A stretch of 62,772 nt of DNA, from assembly GCF_020889685.1 (NCBI RefSeq), contig NZ_JACMYO010000022.1:1-62772 (forward strand), given 5' to 3'. The notes under the pieces are model-generated. The model saw only the letters and a list, made by a program, of their open reading frames with translations, did not search any database and had not been told where the DNA came from. Below are positions 27,575 through 36,943 of this stretch, one piece after another. The position numbers and the translations under genes were made by a program. This DNA comes from Bradyrhizobium oropedii (GTDB lineage Bacteria; Pseudomonadota; Alphaproteobacteria; Rhizobiales; Xanthobacteraceae). Position 1 is the stretch's first letter; the number at the start of each line of letters is the position of its first letter.

Positions 27575-28573
27575 ATGAAAGCGATTATGAGTAGATCGAT
27601 CGGAGGCCCCGAGACGCTAGTACTAGATGAGGTTGAAGACCCTGTGCCTGCTGCCGGTCAGATTGTCGTTCGCGTCAAAGCAACTGGAGTAAACTTTCCA
27701 GACACACTGATCATAGAAGACAAGTACCAATTCCGGCCAAAGAGGCCATTTTCGCCTGGTGCCGAGTTTTCTGGCGTGGTCGAAGCGATTGGAAGCGACG
27801 TATGCGCGTTGCAGCTTGGTGATCGAGTTATGGGATTTTGCAGATGGGGATCAATGGCGCAGAAGATTGCCGTAGATGCGAGCCGTTGCGTGGTGATACC
27901 GGACAAAATGCCCTTTGACGAAGCCTCAGCCTTCATTCTCACCTACGGTACGTCCTACTACGCATTAAAGGAGAGGGGAGCTCTGCGAAAGAACGAGACG
28001 CTCTTGGTGCTTGGAGCGGCTGGCGGCGTCGGCCTTGCGGCGGTTCAAATTGGAAAAGCAATGGGCGCTCGCGTCGTGGCCGCAGTTTCTACAACCGACA
28101 AAGCAACATTGGCCCGAGAGCACGGAGCAGACCGGGTGGTGACATACCCAACACCGCCGTTTGATTCATCGTCCCGCAGAGACGCCGCGCGCCTTCTCAA
28201 AGAGGCTTGCGATCCCGATGGGGCTCACGTTGTGTGTGATGCCGTCGGCGGTGACTATTCAGAAGCAGCTTTGCGCGCTATAGCTTGGGATGGTCGCTTT
28301 CTCGTCGTGGGCTTTGCTGCAGGTATTCCACGGGTTCCGCTAAATCTTGGTTTGCTTAAGTCTTGCCAGATCATTGGCGTGTTCTGGGGACCCTGGCTTG
28401 ACCGTAGTGCTGCTCATCTTCGTCGAACTGCAGCCGAGTTGCTTGAATGGTATCAAAGTGGGAAGCTGCGAGTTCATATATCGGCACGCTATCCCTTGGC
28501 CCAAGCCGGCGATGCCATTGCCCAAATGGCGGCCAGGAAGGCAGTGGGGAAGATCGTTGTCAATATCGATTGA
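27575..28573 (+). CDS. Zinc-less MDR, NADPH:quinone oxidoreductase family
   Basis: 332 residues from the ATG at 27575 (CGGAGT upstream); earlier in-frame starts lack a ribosome site. Medium-chain dehydrogenase/reductase fold: catalytic domain with FSPGAEFSGVVEAIGSDV near 60-78, then the nucleotide-binding motif VLGAAGGVGLAAVQIGKAMG near 145-164. The zinc-ligand Cys/His pattern of alcohol dehydrogenases is absent, so a quinone or enoyl-thioester reductase is more likely. It stands alone between relics. Its leader region adjoins the decayed GNAT-like copy with the 27-bp repeat, so it may use a borrowed promoter. The substrate is unknown. Confidence 0.85.
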   Translation: MKAIMSRSIGGPETLVLDEVEDPVPAAGQIVVRVKATGVNFPDTLIIEDKYQFRPKRPFSPGAEFSGVVEAIGSDVCALQLGDRVMGFCRWGSMAQKIAVDASRCVVIPDKMPFDEASAFILTYGTSYYALKERGALRKNETLLVLGAAGGVGLAAVQIGKAMGARVVAAVSTTDKATLAREHGADRVVTYPTPPFDSSSRRDAARLLKEACDPDGAHVVCDAVGGDYSEAALRAIAWDGRFLVVGFAAGIPRVPLNLGLLKSCQIIGVFWGPWLDRSAAHLRRTAAELLEWYQSGKLRVHISARYPLAQAGDAIAQMAARKAVGKIVVNID

Positions 28574-29415
28574 ATTCACCTGCGCATCCGAATGAGCACC
28601 CTTCGTGATCGCAATCGCGAAGGTCTCGCAATTGCTGTCGTTGGCTCGTGACCGTGGCCGGGCGGCGCTGGCCGTCAGCACGGCGGGTAACAGTGGCGCT
28701 ACATTGGGGGAATGTCCCGACCGATGTTGAAATAAGAGGAGCGGCGTCGCTTGCCTCCAGCCTGTAGGCTCCGGGTGTTAATCCATGAAGGAAGGCAACG
28801 CCATGAAAAAGATTAGTACGACGTCGAAGTGGGGACGCGACTGCGATCGTAGAAGCGGTCTGGCGAGACAATCCTTGACATTTCTGCGTCGGCTGTGAAG
28901 AAACTCCCAAGCCATTGAGCGAGAGTCAATTTTTGGAGCGGAGCGAAATTCGACATTGCAAGCTTTTGGCTCTACTAAAGGCCAAAGCTTGCAATTTCAT
29001 TTTCGGGATTCCCTCGAAATCGCGAGGCATGATTCCGTGGTTGCAACGGAGCGGAAGATGCGAAGGAACGACGCGATCCTGGGCAGACCAATCTTCTGCG
29101 CGCGCGGCTAGACGCAATCATCGATATGGACCATCAGCTGGTGAAGTTGGCGAAGAGTCGGGCTGGCCGCCGCCGCCACGGCGGTATCGCAAGCCAAGGG
29201 CGGCCAGTTCGTCGCCCATGTGAAGGTGCTGCCCGGTAACCCCCGATGACGGCCACACGCGTAGAACCTTGATCCGGACATGGAGGCGATCGGGACTCTT
29301 CCCATCGCTGGATGAAACGAAGGGCCTAGACCAGAGGGTAAGACCGTATGTCCGCCTCTGTCGATGAGGTGGCTCGCGTTACCTGTGCGTCCGAGGGTGG
29401 CTCGGGTAGTTCTTC
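28574..29415. other. Decayed intergenic region
   Basis: About 840 bp with no intact gene. A short frame MKKISTTSKWGRDCD (28803) and a HQLVKLAKSRAGRR stretch (about 29128) look like upstream scraps of an insertion sequence, but no family could be fixed. Confidence 0.35.
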
Positions 29416-29733
29416 ATGACAAGAGGACGAGCCGTGGCAGATTATAGGAAAGTATTTGTCGGAATTGACGTCGCGAAGCTCAGGAACGCCATCGTGATTG
29501 TTGAAGCTGGCCGGGAAGGAGAGCTTCGCTTCTTCGGTGAGGCTAACGCGTCCGCGACAAGCATGCGGCGCGTTATCGCGAATAGTCAGTCGGTTCAATC
29601 GCGTGCATTTCTGTTACGAGGCCGGTCCGGCGGCCATATTTCCTTGCGATCTTACGGATGCGGGTCTCCAGCGTATAGCAGGTCGGTGAGCCGCACGCCG
29701 TGGTCCCGCGCCCAACATCAGCGCTTTGCCTAA
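29416..29733 (+). pseudogene. IS110-family transposase, N-terminal fragment
   Basis: VFVGIDVAKLRNAIVIVEAG (29452 on) is the DEDD-type first motif, followed in a shifted frame by IVSRFNRVHFCYEAGPA. The rest is missing and a stop follows. Confidence 0.8.
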
Positions 29734-29886
29734 AAGGTCCGCGGTGTCCGCAGGCTCCAGTCGCGCAGCTCCGGCGCCACCTCCACTGCTAACAGATCAT
29801 AGGTGTTAATGATGGTCGGTGCATGGTGATGTTGGCCACATGGGGTGCATGAGGATGTGCGTGGTGTCGGGGAAAATTAGCGCCCA

Positions 29887-29936
29887 GTCAACTACCAACG
29901 TTAGTGATTGATCTAGATGACAAGCACGCCAAATAA
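29887..29936 (+). promoter_or_regulatory. Conserved pepM-type leader element, copy A
   Basis: GTCAACTACCAA, about 9 variable bases, then ATTGATCTAGATGACA. The same pattern sits upstream of two other pepM 5' ends (35907-35956 and 62068-62116, both minus strand) at about 80-93 bp from the start codon. Most likely a promoter or activator site kept with the gene start. Confidence 0.6.
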
Positions 29937-29977
29937 TCGTGCGGGTCTGCGGGTCAATTTTCTCCAAGGAGTTCGGT

Positions 29978-30274
29978 ATGCAATATCAACACGATTTGTT
30001 CTTGCCAACAGCCTTGATCGATGGATCTGACTCGCCGCTCGCAGAAATGCTGCAGGTCTGCTTCAATCGCGCCCCCTCCTTCCTCTTGGAAGCGCATGAT
30101 GGGCTCTCCAGGGTAATCGCCGAGGGCGCGGAAGGTCTGTGGCCGTCAGATCTGTCCTTCTGCTCTCTCGAATCCCTCGATCCTAGCGAAGCTTCACTGA
30201 ACACGGCAATGTATGCGGCAAACAGCATCTTCGCCATCGCGTCGTTGTCGGCTTTAGCCGGTCGTTCCCTTTGA
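29978..30274 (+). pseudogene. Truncated PEP mutase-like gene, copy A
   Basis: 98 residues starting MQYQHDLFL, parallel to the full-length gene at 61057-62022: DSPLAEML, FLLEAHDGLSRVIAEGA, EGLWPSDLSF, LDPSEASLN. It has the AAGGAG ribosome site and start, then drifts and stops before any catalytic residue. The methyltransferase gene follows 38 bp later in the same direction, so this may now be only a leader for that gene. Confidence 0.75.
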
Positions 30275-30312
30275 GAGCCGTGGCAGATTAAGACGGGGTG
30301 TAAGGAGGCAAA

Positions 30313-31107
30313 ATGATCATAGCGAGTGAGCTATTTCGTGGTGCTGCGCACTACTATGCGCAGCACGCGGTACCCTATCCTGAAGACTTCTTCCGATCCT
30401 TGGTTCGGGTTTGCGGGCTGTCCAACAGCAGTCGTGCGCTCGATCTTGGTGCCGGCACCGGACAGATCGGCATTCCCTTGGCGCGCTCGGTTGCGGAGGT
30501 GCTTTCAGTCGACGCAAACGACGAGATGGTCCAGGAAGGAAGGCGAACGGCGGAGGCGCTAGGAGTCAAAAATATAGAGTTCCTAGTGTCGAGATCTGAA
30601 GACCTAAACGAACCAATGTCGCCATTTGATATCGTAACAATCGCGGATTGCTTTCTATGGATGGATCGAGAGACCGTTCTGGCAAAGCTAGCCAAAATGC
30701 TTAAGCTAGAGGGCGGCGTTGCGATCATCGAACGAGTCAAGGATAGCTCGGAACCTGGAGAATGGCGCACTGCGATGTACAGCGATATGAAGGAGTTTTG
30801 GGGAGGAAGCTTTCCGGCAGGTCCCGGAGGCGTTCGGCCTTTATGGACGATCTCCAATCATAGAGAAGTCCTTCGTGCGTCACATTTCAGCGAGATCACA
30901 GAGCTTCGTCACTATTATGAGCATCACTGGAATCTTGATGACCTTCTTGGCTTCGTCTACTCAACGTCCATGGGGGCGCCAGGTACTCTCGGGCCTCGCC
31001 GTAGCGAATTTGCTGCACGTATTCGTCGGTTGTTACTGTCATATTCGCCCTCTGGTTTTTTTGTGGAACGAGGTTACATCACGACGTTCCTCGGATATAG
31101 ACCCTAG
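30313..31107 (+). CDS. Class I SAM-dependent methyltransferase
   Basis: 264 residues behind a strong ribosome site (AAGGAGG, 30303-30309). Motif I ALDLGAGTGQIGIPLA near 40-55, motif II region VLSVDANDEMVQEGRR near 62-77, FDIVTIADCFLWMD near 104-117 (motif IV), and EGGVAIIERV (motif post I). The fold is a UbiE/small-molecule type; the substrate is not visible. It lies directly behind the truncated PEP mutase leader (copy A), so it is probably transcribed from that promoter. Confidence 0.87.
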   Translation: MIIASELFRGAAHYYAQHAVPYPEDFFRSLVRVCGLSNSSRALDLGAGTGQIGIPLARSVAEVLSVDANDEMVQEGRRTAEALGVKNIEFLVSRSEDLNEPMSPFDIVTIADCFLWMDRETVLAKLAKMLKLEGGVAIIERVKDSSEPGEWRTAMYSDMKEFWGGSFPAGPGGVRPLWTISNHREVLRASHFSEITELRHYYEHHWNLDDLLGFVYSTSMGAPGTLGPRRSEFAARIRRLLLSYSPSGFFVERGYITTFLGYRP

Positions 31108-31336
31108 CATTACAGTTGCAATTCTTTCCTGAGATGGCTTTGCGCGCGTTGCGTTGATGAGCCCTAATCCAGGACGAGCATACAAGGTGGGCGTGCGGGA
31201 TGCACCACTGGGCTAGCTTCATGGCGGTGCGCCGAATTTCTTTGTTCGACCAGCGCTTTGGTCGAAGCCGTGGTCGAGCTTTTTAGCAATGACCCAATGT
31301 TGGCGCGATGAGGGATGATGACCTGCCCCGAGAGTT

Positions 31337-32281
31337 TCAACCAGCGGCGGTTAGAGTCTCGGTAGTTTGTACGCCAAGTGGCGCGGGTGGAGCAGCGGAC
31401 GATCGGCGGAGCTGGTCGGGATTGCGGAGCCGGTCGTCCGTTGCGGTGATGTGCGCGGCATAGGCCGCAGGGGTGAGGTATTCCAGCGACGAGTGAGGCC
31501 GCCGGATATTGTAGTCGGCGACCCAGTTAGCGATCTTGGTGCGGGCGTCATCGAGATCGAAGAAGAGGGTCTCGTTGAGCAGCTCATCGGACATCCGACC
31601 ATTGAAACTCTCGATGAACCCGTTCTGCATCGGTTTTCCTGGCGCAATGAAGTGCCAGTCGATGACCGTGTCCTTGCTCCAGGCCAGCATGGCGTTGCAG
31701 GTGAACTCGGTGCCATGGTCAGACACGATCATTCCTGGCTTGCCACGTCGTGCGACGATCGCCGTCAGTTCGCGGGCGACGCGCCGTCCCGAGATCGACG
31801 CATCCGGAATGGCGCCCGGGCATTCCGTCACGTCATCGACGATGTTGAGGATGCGGAAGCGCCGCCCGTTGGCGAACTGGTCGTGGACGAAGTCCAGCGA
31901 CCAGCGGGCATTGGGCTTAGCCTCCACCAGGATCGGGGCCCGGGTCCCCACGGCCTTGCGGCGGGCTCGTCGCTTGCGGACGGTGAGCCCTTCCCCCCGA
32001 TGAAGCCGGTAGACCCGGTTGATCTCCGACGGTTCGCCCTCCCGCCGCAGCAAGACGAACAGCCGGCGGTATCCGAAACGCCGCCGCTCGTTGGCGAGAT
32101 CGCGCAATCGGGCACGCAGAGCCGTGTCTGGACAGCGGCTGGAGCTGTAGCGGATCATCTTCCGATCCGCGCCGACGATCAAACAGGCCCGCCGTTCCGA
32201 CAGGCTCATGACGGCCTGCAGATGCGCGACCGCAGCGCGCTTGGCGGCGGGCCCTACGATTTTTTTGAAAGAAGCTCGCAA
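31337..32281 (-). CDS. IS3-family transposase OrfB
   Basis: Integrase-core protein, 314 residues including the frame upstream of the usual start. DDE motifs: [20 protein letters not shown] (first Asp), [17 protein letters not shown] (second Asp) and [20 protein letters not shown] (Glu). It overlaps OrfA, so expression by -1 frameshifting is expected for the family. The C-terminus has about 25 extra residues that run to the end of the element. Confidence 0.9.
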   Translation of the reverse strand: MRASFKKIVGPAAKRAAVAHLQAVMSLSERRACLIVGADRKMIRYSSSRCPDTALRARLRDLANERRRFGYRRLFVLLRREGEPSEINRVYRLHRGEGLTVRKRRARRKAVGTRAPILVEAKPNARWSLDFVHDQFANGRRFRILNIVDDVTECPGAIPDASISGRRVARELTAIVARRGKPGMIVSDHGTEFTCNAMLAWSKDTVIDWHFIAPGKPMQNGFIESFNGRMSDELLNETLFFDLDDARTKIANWVADYNIRRPHSSLEYLTPAAYAAHITATDDRLRNPDQLRRSSAAPPAPLGVQTTETLTAAG

Positions 32282-32520
32282 AGGGCGGCCGCATCGAGCA
32301 TCTGCTCCGCCAGGAGCTTCTCCAGCTTCGCGTTCTCCTCTTCCAGCGTCTTTAACCGCTTGGCCTCAGAGACATCCATGTCACCAAATTTGGCCTTCCA
32401 ATTGTAGATTGTCGCCTCGGAGATTCCGTGCTTGCGAGCCAGGTCGGCCGTCCCCAGCCTCATGCTCATTCAACACAGCGATAATCGGCTCTTCCGTGTC
32501 GTGAGCCTTGCTCGCTTCAT
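32254..32520 (-). pseudogene. IS3-family OrfA, start frameshifted
   Basis: Helix-turn-helix and leucine-zipper protein: LGTADLARKHGISEATIYNW, then [20 protein letters not shown] and [19 protein letters not shown]. The usual N-terminus (MKRxRFTEEQIIAVLNEHEA type) is in another frame (PIIAVLNEHEAG) and a stop interrupts it near 32470. Confidence 0.8.
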
Positions 32521-33039
32521 CTGTCCGTCCTTCTTCAGGCCGGACTCTAACTCGATCTGGAGGAAATACGCAGTGGCAGGTCAATGATGGCCATCATGCC
32601 GAAGGCGAACATGCCGAGTGAGACACGGCGACGTCAGCCATTTAGGAGCGGGTTTTAGGCCAATCTCGTTCTTGGCGGTTTCGCAGCTGTCCTCGATGGC
32701 CCAGCGATGGCCTTCCACCGACACCAGTTCCTGTATGAACGTGTCCTTGGGGCACACGTGGAGGAAAAGGCCAAGCTGGTGTCGCCGATTAGACGGCGGA
32801 TTGGAAGGCCCCGCGTCCATTCCCCGGCAAGATGGTGGTTGTATTCACTGACTTCGAGATCGGCTAGCGCGAGATAGGCCCGCCGTGCCAGCGCGGACCT
32901 TTGGTCCCTTAGCGCCAGGCGACGCCACTTGGAGGCTCTGCCCGATTGCGGTGCCGGCGATAGGCTGCTGCTTGCCCCCGGAACGGAACACATGATCAGA
33001 AGCAACGCCCAGAATGTAATGCCCACCTTGCGCCGCCCT

Positions 33040-33540
33040 TGCGGCTCATTGACGCCCTGAGCCCCGGCCGGCTGCATCAGCTTGCGGTAGAACCCCTGCA
33101 GATGCTCGCGCGCTTTGCCGAGCACACGCATTGCCGTGGCGCGGGCTCTCACCAGGTTGCGCATGGCCTCATGCGCCGGAGTGGGGACCCACACCGCCGT
33201 GAGCTCGCCGGCCCGGTGCCATTTGGCCAGCATCGTCGCGCCGCGGCGGTCAGTCTTGACCCGATCCCTAGCCTTCATCGGGATCAGCGAGGGCGCCACC
33301 ACGATGCAGTCATGACCCAATTCCGTCAGTTGCCGATGCAGGCCATAGCCACAGGGGCCAGCTTCGTAGCAAAAGCTCACTCGCCGGTCACCCTTGGTCA
33401 GCTTCTCTGCCAGCGACCTGATCGGCGCGATTAGGGACGATCCTCAGCTGGGACTTCACCACCACGCATCCCTTCGGCCACCGCAACCGAAATCGTCGCC
33501 TTATGGACATCCAGCCCCACGAAAATGCTATCCTTCATCA
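33040..33540 (-). pseudogene. IS110-family transposase, N-terminal half, frameshifted
   Basis: Begins MKDSIFVGLDVHKATISVAV at 33540, then in a second frame FCYEAGPCGYGLHRQLTELG, APSLIPMKARDRVKTDRRGA, LVRARATAMRVLGKAREHLQ. It breaks off where it meets the IS701 relic. Confidence 0.85.
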
Positions 33541-34053
33541 GGCCTGCTCCCCATGCTTGAGGCTCAGCGCCGGCCCATCCGGTGCACCCCTCGATAGGAG
33601 CTTGCCGTGCGGCGGGCCGCCCGTCATCACTTCAGAGCGCGAACATAGGGTCCTAGATGCACAGCTACTGATGTCCGCCGAACTGACAGCTCGACCAAAT
33701 CTTTATGTGCCTGCGCACGGGTGGTTTCAATCCGTTCTACGCTTTCGAACGACATGGATGGGAATGTCGTCGATAGCCTTGGACAGTTGCCGGGGCGGGC
33801 CGTCAGGGCGAATGTGACGGTAAGCGCAATATGCAACCGTTTTGGATACCAATCTGCCAGGATCACAAAGTGCTCGCGCTTGGAGCTATCCGCTCGTGGA
33901 ACCGGATCGGTGTGCTGGTCAACCTTGCTTTTGTTGGACTGGTGCTGTTTTGCTCCCGAGCCGAAATCGCTGCCGCGCTAGATCGAGGCTGTGCTCGAGC
34001 AGCCGCTTCCGGCTGCCGGGCCGATCAGCCTTCTCATGGTTGATCATGGTTGA
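33541..34053. other. Gene-free gap
   Basis: Half a kilobase with chance ORFs only; nothing supportable. Confidence 0.3.
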
Positions 34054-34553
34054 GGTGTAAAAGTAGAGACTTGAGCTGACGGCCGGTACTTTGTCGGGGC
34101 AGATGTCCCACAAAGATCTCACATCCGGCATGACGCAGCCGGCAGCAATTTTTTGCTCGCCAAAGGACGCGCGTCAAGCAAGGTCTGGATCTGTGTCTTG
34201 CCGCAGCACCAGCGATGCCTTGATGTGGGCGCGTTTCACTGTAGGCGGTGACCATTCATCGAGATCACCCTGCAACGCGGCAACGCTCAGATAGAGCTTT
34301 TGCGGAACGCGACGCGGTAGAACTCTTGAGCACGGTGCGATGAAAGCGCTCGCAAATCTCGTTCGCCTGTGGGCTTTTGGCTTTCGTGCGGGTGTGATCG
34401 ATATCCTCGGCGGTGAGACGCAGCTCGTACTCGTGATCCTCCGGGTTGCCGCAATGCTCGGTGCCGCCAGCGGGATGCCGGACGTGAGATTTTTGTCGGA
34501 CACCTGCCCGGCAAAATACCGGCCGGCAGCTCAGGTCTCTACTTTTACACACC
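34054..34553. mobile_element. IS481-type element reduced to about 500 bp with long inverted ends
   Basis: The two ends match as inverted repeats over roughly 70 bases: left GTGTAAAAGTAGAGACTTG, then CTGACGGCCGGTACTTTG; right, read on the minus strand, GTGTAAAAGTAGAGACCTG, then CTGCCGGCCGGTATTTTG. Inside, the minus strand keeps the transposase end in pieces (ELRLTAEDIDHTRTKAKSPQ, ANEICERFHRTVL, AYSETRPHQG). A deletion derivative that could still move if a full element supplies transposase. Confidence 0.8.
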
Positions 34554-34571
34554 ACTTTTCTTCCATGGCGT

Positions 34572-35543
34572 TCATCGGCCCCAGTTCGCGAAAGCCGATT
34601 CGTATTCTCGGGCGAGCTCCTTTACCAACTCGGCGGCACCCGTGATCGAGCGCACGCCTGAAACGGAGTGACCAGCACTCCAGACTTCGGTCCAGCGCCG
34701 CGGTCCCTCGGGATTCTTGCCCCCAAATTCTTGCTTCGCGCGCGCCTCGGACACGGACTCGTCGAGTTTTGATGGGTCCAAACCGGCCGCTAAGATTGAG
34801 GGGCGTAGCATGTTGGCATCGAGTCCTGAGAAAGCCTTGGTCAGCATGACGTCGTCAAGCGTGCTATCGACCAACATTTGACGATAAGAATTGCTTGCCA
34901 TGCTCTCCCACGTAGCAATGAAGCGAGTACCCATGTAGGCGAGTTCGCACCCGAGCAAACGTGCCGCCGCGAGTGAAACGCCATCGGTGATACCGCCCGC
35001 AAGTACGATTGGACCATCGAACACGGTGCGAACCGCGCGAACAAAAGCAAACGGATTGGCCCAGCCGGTATGGCCTCCGGCTCCCGCGGTAAGCAGAATC
35101 AAGCCGTCCGCACCGGCTTCGATAGCCTTTTCCGCATGACGCAGTGAGGCGATACCGGCGAACACGAGACAACCGATTTCGTGCAGCGGTCCGATGGCCG
35201 CAGCCGGTGATCCCACGCTGGTGATCACAATCTCCACCTTGTGGCGCACGAGACAGGCAAGATCGTCCTTAAACCGCTTCTGCGGGATGATAAGGTTCGG
35301 GCAGTGCGGCGCGGCCGGCCGATCCAGTTCAGCGAGATCATGCTCAATGCGAATTAACCAACGATCGAGCTCCTCTACCGATCGGGCGTTGGCTGTGGGA
35401 AACGCGCCGATCGCCCCCGACCGGCAGACAGTAGTCACAAGATCTACGCCGCAGACATGCATCATAGGTGCGACGATCAGAGGTACGCTCAGCCGGGATG
35501 CGATAGCAGCTGGCAACCTAGTTTTGCGTGATAGTTCATTCAC
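34572..35543 (-). CDS. Nitronate monooxygenase (2-nitropropane dioxygenase family)
   Basis: 323-residue FMN TIM-barrel enzyme that oxidises alkyl nitronates, such as the plant and fungal toxin 3-nitropropionate, in the known family. GTG start at 35543 with GGAAGG upstream. Visible: PLIVAPMMHVCGVDLVTTVC near 20-40, VFAGIASLRHAEKAIEAGAD near 130, the FMN/catalytic loop LLTAGAGGHTGWANPF near 153-168, VLAGGITDGVSLAAARLLG near 182-200 and MGTRFIATWES. It lies behind a decayed PEP mutase leader (copy B) in the same direction, which may supply its promoter. Confidence 0.88.
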   Translation of the reverse strand: MNELSRKTRLPAAIASRLSVPLIVAPMMHVCGVDLVTTVCRSGAIGAFPTANARSVEELDRWLIRIEHDLAELDRPAAPHCPNLIIPQKRFKDDLACLVRHKVEIVITSVGSPAAAIGPLHEIGCLVFAGIASLRHAEKAIEAGADGLILLTAGAGGHTGWANPFAFVRAVRTVFDGPIVLAGGITDGVSLAAARLLGCELAYMGTRFIATWESMASNSYRQMLVDSTLDDVMLTKAFSGLDANMLRPSILAAGLDPSKLDESVSEARAKQEFGGKNPEGPRRWTEVWSAGHSVSGVRSITGAAELVKELAREYESAFANWGR

Positions 35544-35639
35544 AGCTGTCTGTCCTTCCAGGCTGGCTTTGGCCTACGGTAAATGTCTTCAGCTTTGTGC
35601 CAGTCATTTGACTTCAGTGCGCATCGGATCAATGTTTGC

Positions 35640-35873
35640 GACGGTGAGCGTCGTTAGCTTCGGGGTAACGGAGAGAGCACTCAATTTGACGTGCTCGAAG
35701 CCAACAGGCCTTTGAAGCTCGCGCGCGGCGATCGCTCCAGGGCCTATCTTGCGTCTCCTTGAGCAAAGAGAGATCGCGGTTAGAGCAGACCTGAGAGCGC
35801 AGCATTCCTGCAGGCGACGAGTCAGTGCGTCGATTGGGGCGGTTGGCGAGGGCAGATTGCGACGATGTTGCAT
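35640..35873 (-). pseudogene. Decayed PEP mutase-like 5' end, copy B
   Basis: From the ATG at 35873 the minus strand parallels the start of the gene at 62022 with frame changes: MQHRRNLPSPTAPID, then RLQECCALRSAL, and in the other frame VCSNRDLSLLKE and IECSLRYPEANDAH (family text: CSLGYRDVNEAS). Similar at the DNA level over about 230 bases, no longer coding. It lies 97 bp upstream of the nitronate monooxygenase gene. Confidence 0.7.
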
Positions 35874-35906
35874 CCCGGATACCTGGGGGGCCCTCCAGGC
35901 CAATCA

Positions 35907-35956
35907 GTGACATGCTTCTGTAGTCTAGATCAATTACCAACATTTGGTGGTTGACC
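35907..35956 (-). promoter_or_regulatory. Conserved pepM-type leader element, copy B
   Basis: On the minus strand GGTCAACCACCAA, a short spacer, then TAATTGATCTAGACTACA and GCATGTCAC, matching copies A and C. It sits 82 bp upstream of the decayed start at 35873. Confidence 0.6.
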
Positions 35957-36199
35957 AGAGCGCTTATTCGCCATCCCTACAGGATTGGGTTGCGTGGCCG
36001 ATCGTTTGTAGCGGTGAGGTGGGCGGTATCCGGCCGAGAATCGTACGATCATCGATCGAAATCTGGTTGGTGTCAGACCAAGCCATGCTGCAAGGTCGCG
36101 CCCTTATAGAAGGCATCACCAGTTCCGATCCCGACGACCATCGTGCTTGGGATGCTCGGCCTGAAGCCCGTCGCACTCATCAGGCGGCGGCAATGTGCA

Positions 36200-36930
36200 G
36201 CTTGATCGGCGAGCTCTTCGCGTTCTTTCGTGACTGACGCCTGGAGATCGTGCTGACCTGTGCGGAGGGTGGTCAGAACACTGAAGTGGCGGCCAAGCTG
36301 GGTCTGGACCGGCAGACGGTGGAGTTGTGGAACGGCGGGTGGCCGGGCTGCACGACGTGCCACGCTCCTGGGCGCCGCGTACGATTGACGATGCCCGCAT
36401 CGAAGCCGTGATCGTCACGACGCTGGAGAGCTGCCCCGAGAACCCCACCATTGTAGCTCCCGCGGTATGGCGAAGGCCAGCGGCCTGTCGGTGTCGACGG
36501 TTCAACGCATCTGGCGGGCCTTCGGGCTCCAGCCGCACCGGATGGAGACGTTCAAGCTCTCGACCGATCCGAACTTCGTGGCCGAAGTGCGCGATGTCGT
36601 GGGCCTCTACGTCTCGCCGCCGGAGCACGCCATCGTTCTGTGTAAGGATGAGAAGTCCCAGATCCAGGCGCCGGACCGTAGTCAGCCGATGCTGCCGATG
36701 CGTCCCGGCCAGCCGGCCCGAAGGAGTCATGACTACCCGAGGCACAGCACCACGTCGCTGTTCGCCGCCCTCGACATCGCGACCGGCGGGTCATCGGCAG
36801 GTGCTACGCACGCCACCGTGCTGCCGAGTTCCGCAAGTTACTCGATGAGATCGAGGCCGCCGTGCCGCGCGAACTCGACGTCTATCTCGTCATCGACAGT
36901 TACGTCACGCACAAGACTCCACTGATCCGC
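36200..36930 (+). pseudogene. IS630-family transposase, 5' part, interrupted
   Basis: EIVLTCAEGGQNTEVAAKLG (36242 on), then in other frames [40 protein letters not shown] (first Asp region), [13 protein letters not shown] and [20 protein letters not shown]. The protein stops at the insertion point of an IS110 element and resumes at 38505. Confidence 0.85.
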
Positions 36931-36943
36931 AGATTGCCGCCCG

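Larger units (their letters stand above)
31319..32583 (-). mobile_element. IS3-family (IS407-group-like) insertion sequence, near complete
   Basis: 1265-bp element with inverted ends TGACCTGCC (31319) and GGCAGGTCA (ending 32583). It is flanked on both sides by the same four bases ATGA (31315-31318 and 32584-32587), a target duplication typical of the IS407 group. It has inserted into the IS701 relic. OrfA is shifted near its start, so the copy is probably not active alone. Confidence 0.9.
31130..33000 (-). pseudogene. IS701-family transposase, C-terminal relic, split by an IS3 element
   Basis: Minus strand: RRAYLALADLEVSEYN, EWTRGLPIRRLIGD, VSVEGHRWAIEDSCETAKNE and RHVRLRHDGHH run down to 32584. 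The reading then resumes left of the IS3 insertion with KRWSNKEIRRTAMKLAQWCI and SSWIRAHQRNARKA (31150-31290), the family C-terminus. The upstream half is missing and replaced by an IS110 piece. Confidence 0.8.

Noticed and set aside
27575..28573. Identity of the MDR as the acryloyl-CoA reductase AcuI
   Set aside because: Its N-terminal text is that of general quinone oxidoreductases, not the YhdH/AcuI group.
25461..33000. One IS701 element split by a 5-kb insertion
   Set aside because: The N-terminal and C-terminal pieces are both on the minus strand but in the wrong order for one interrupted gene, so they are two separate copies.
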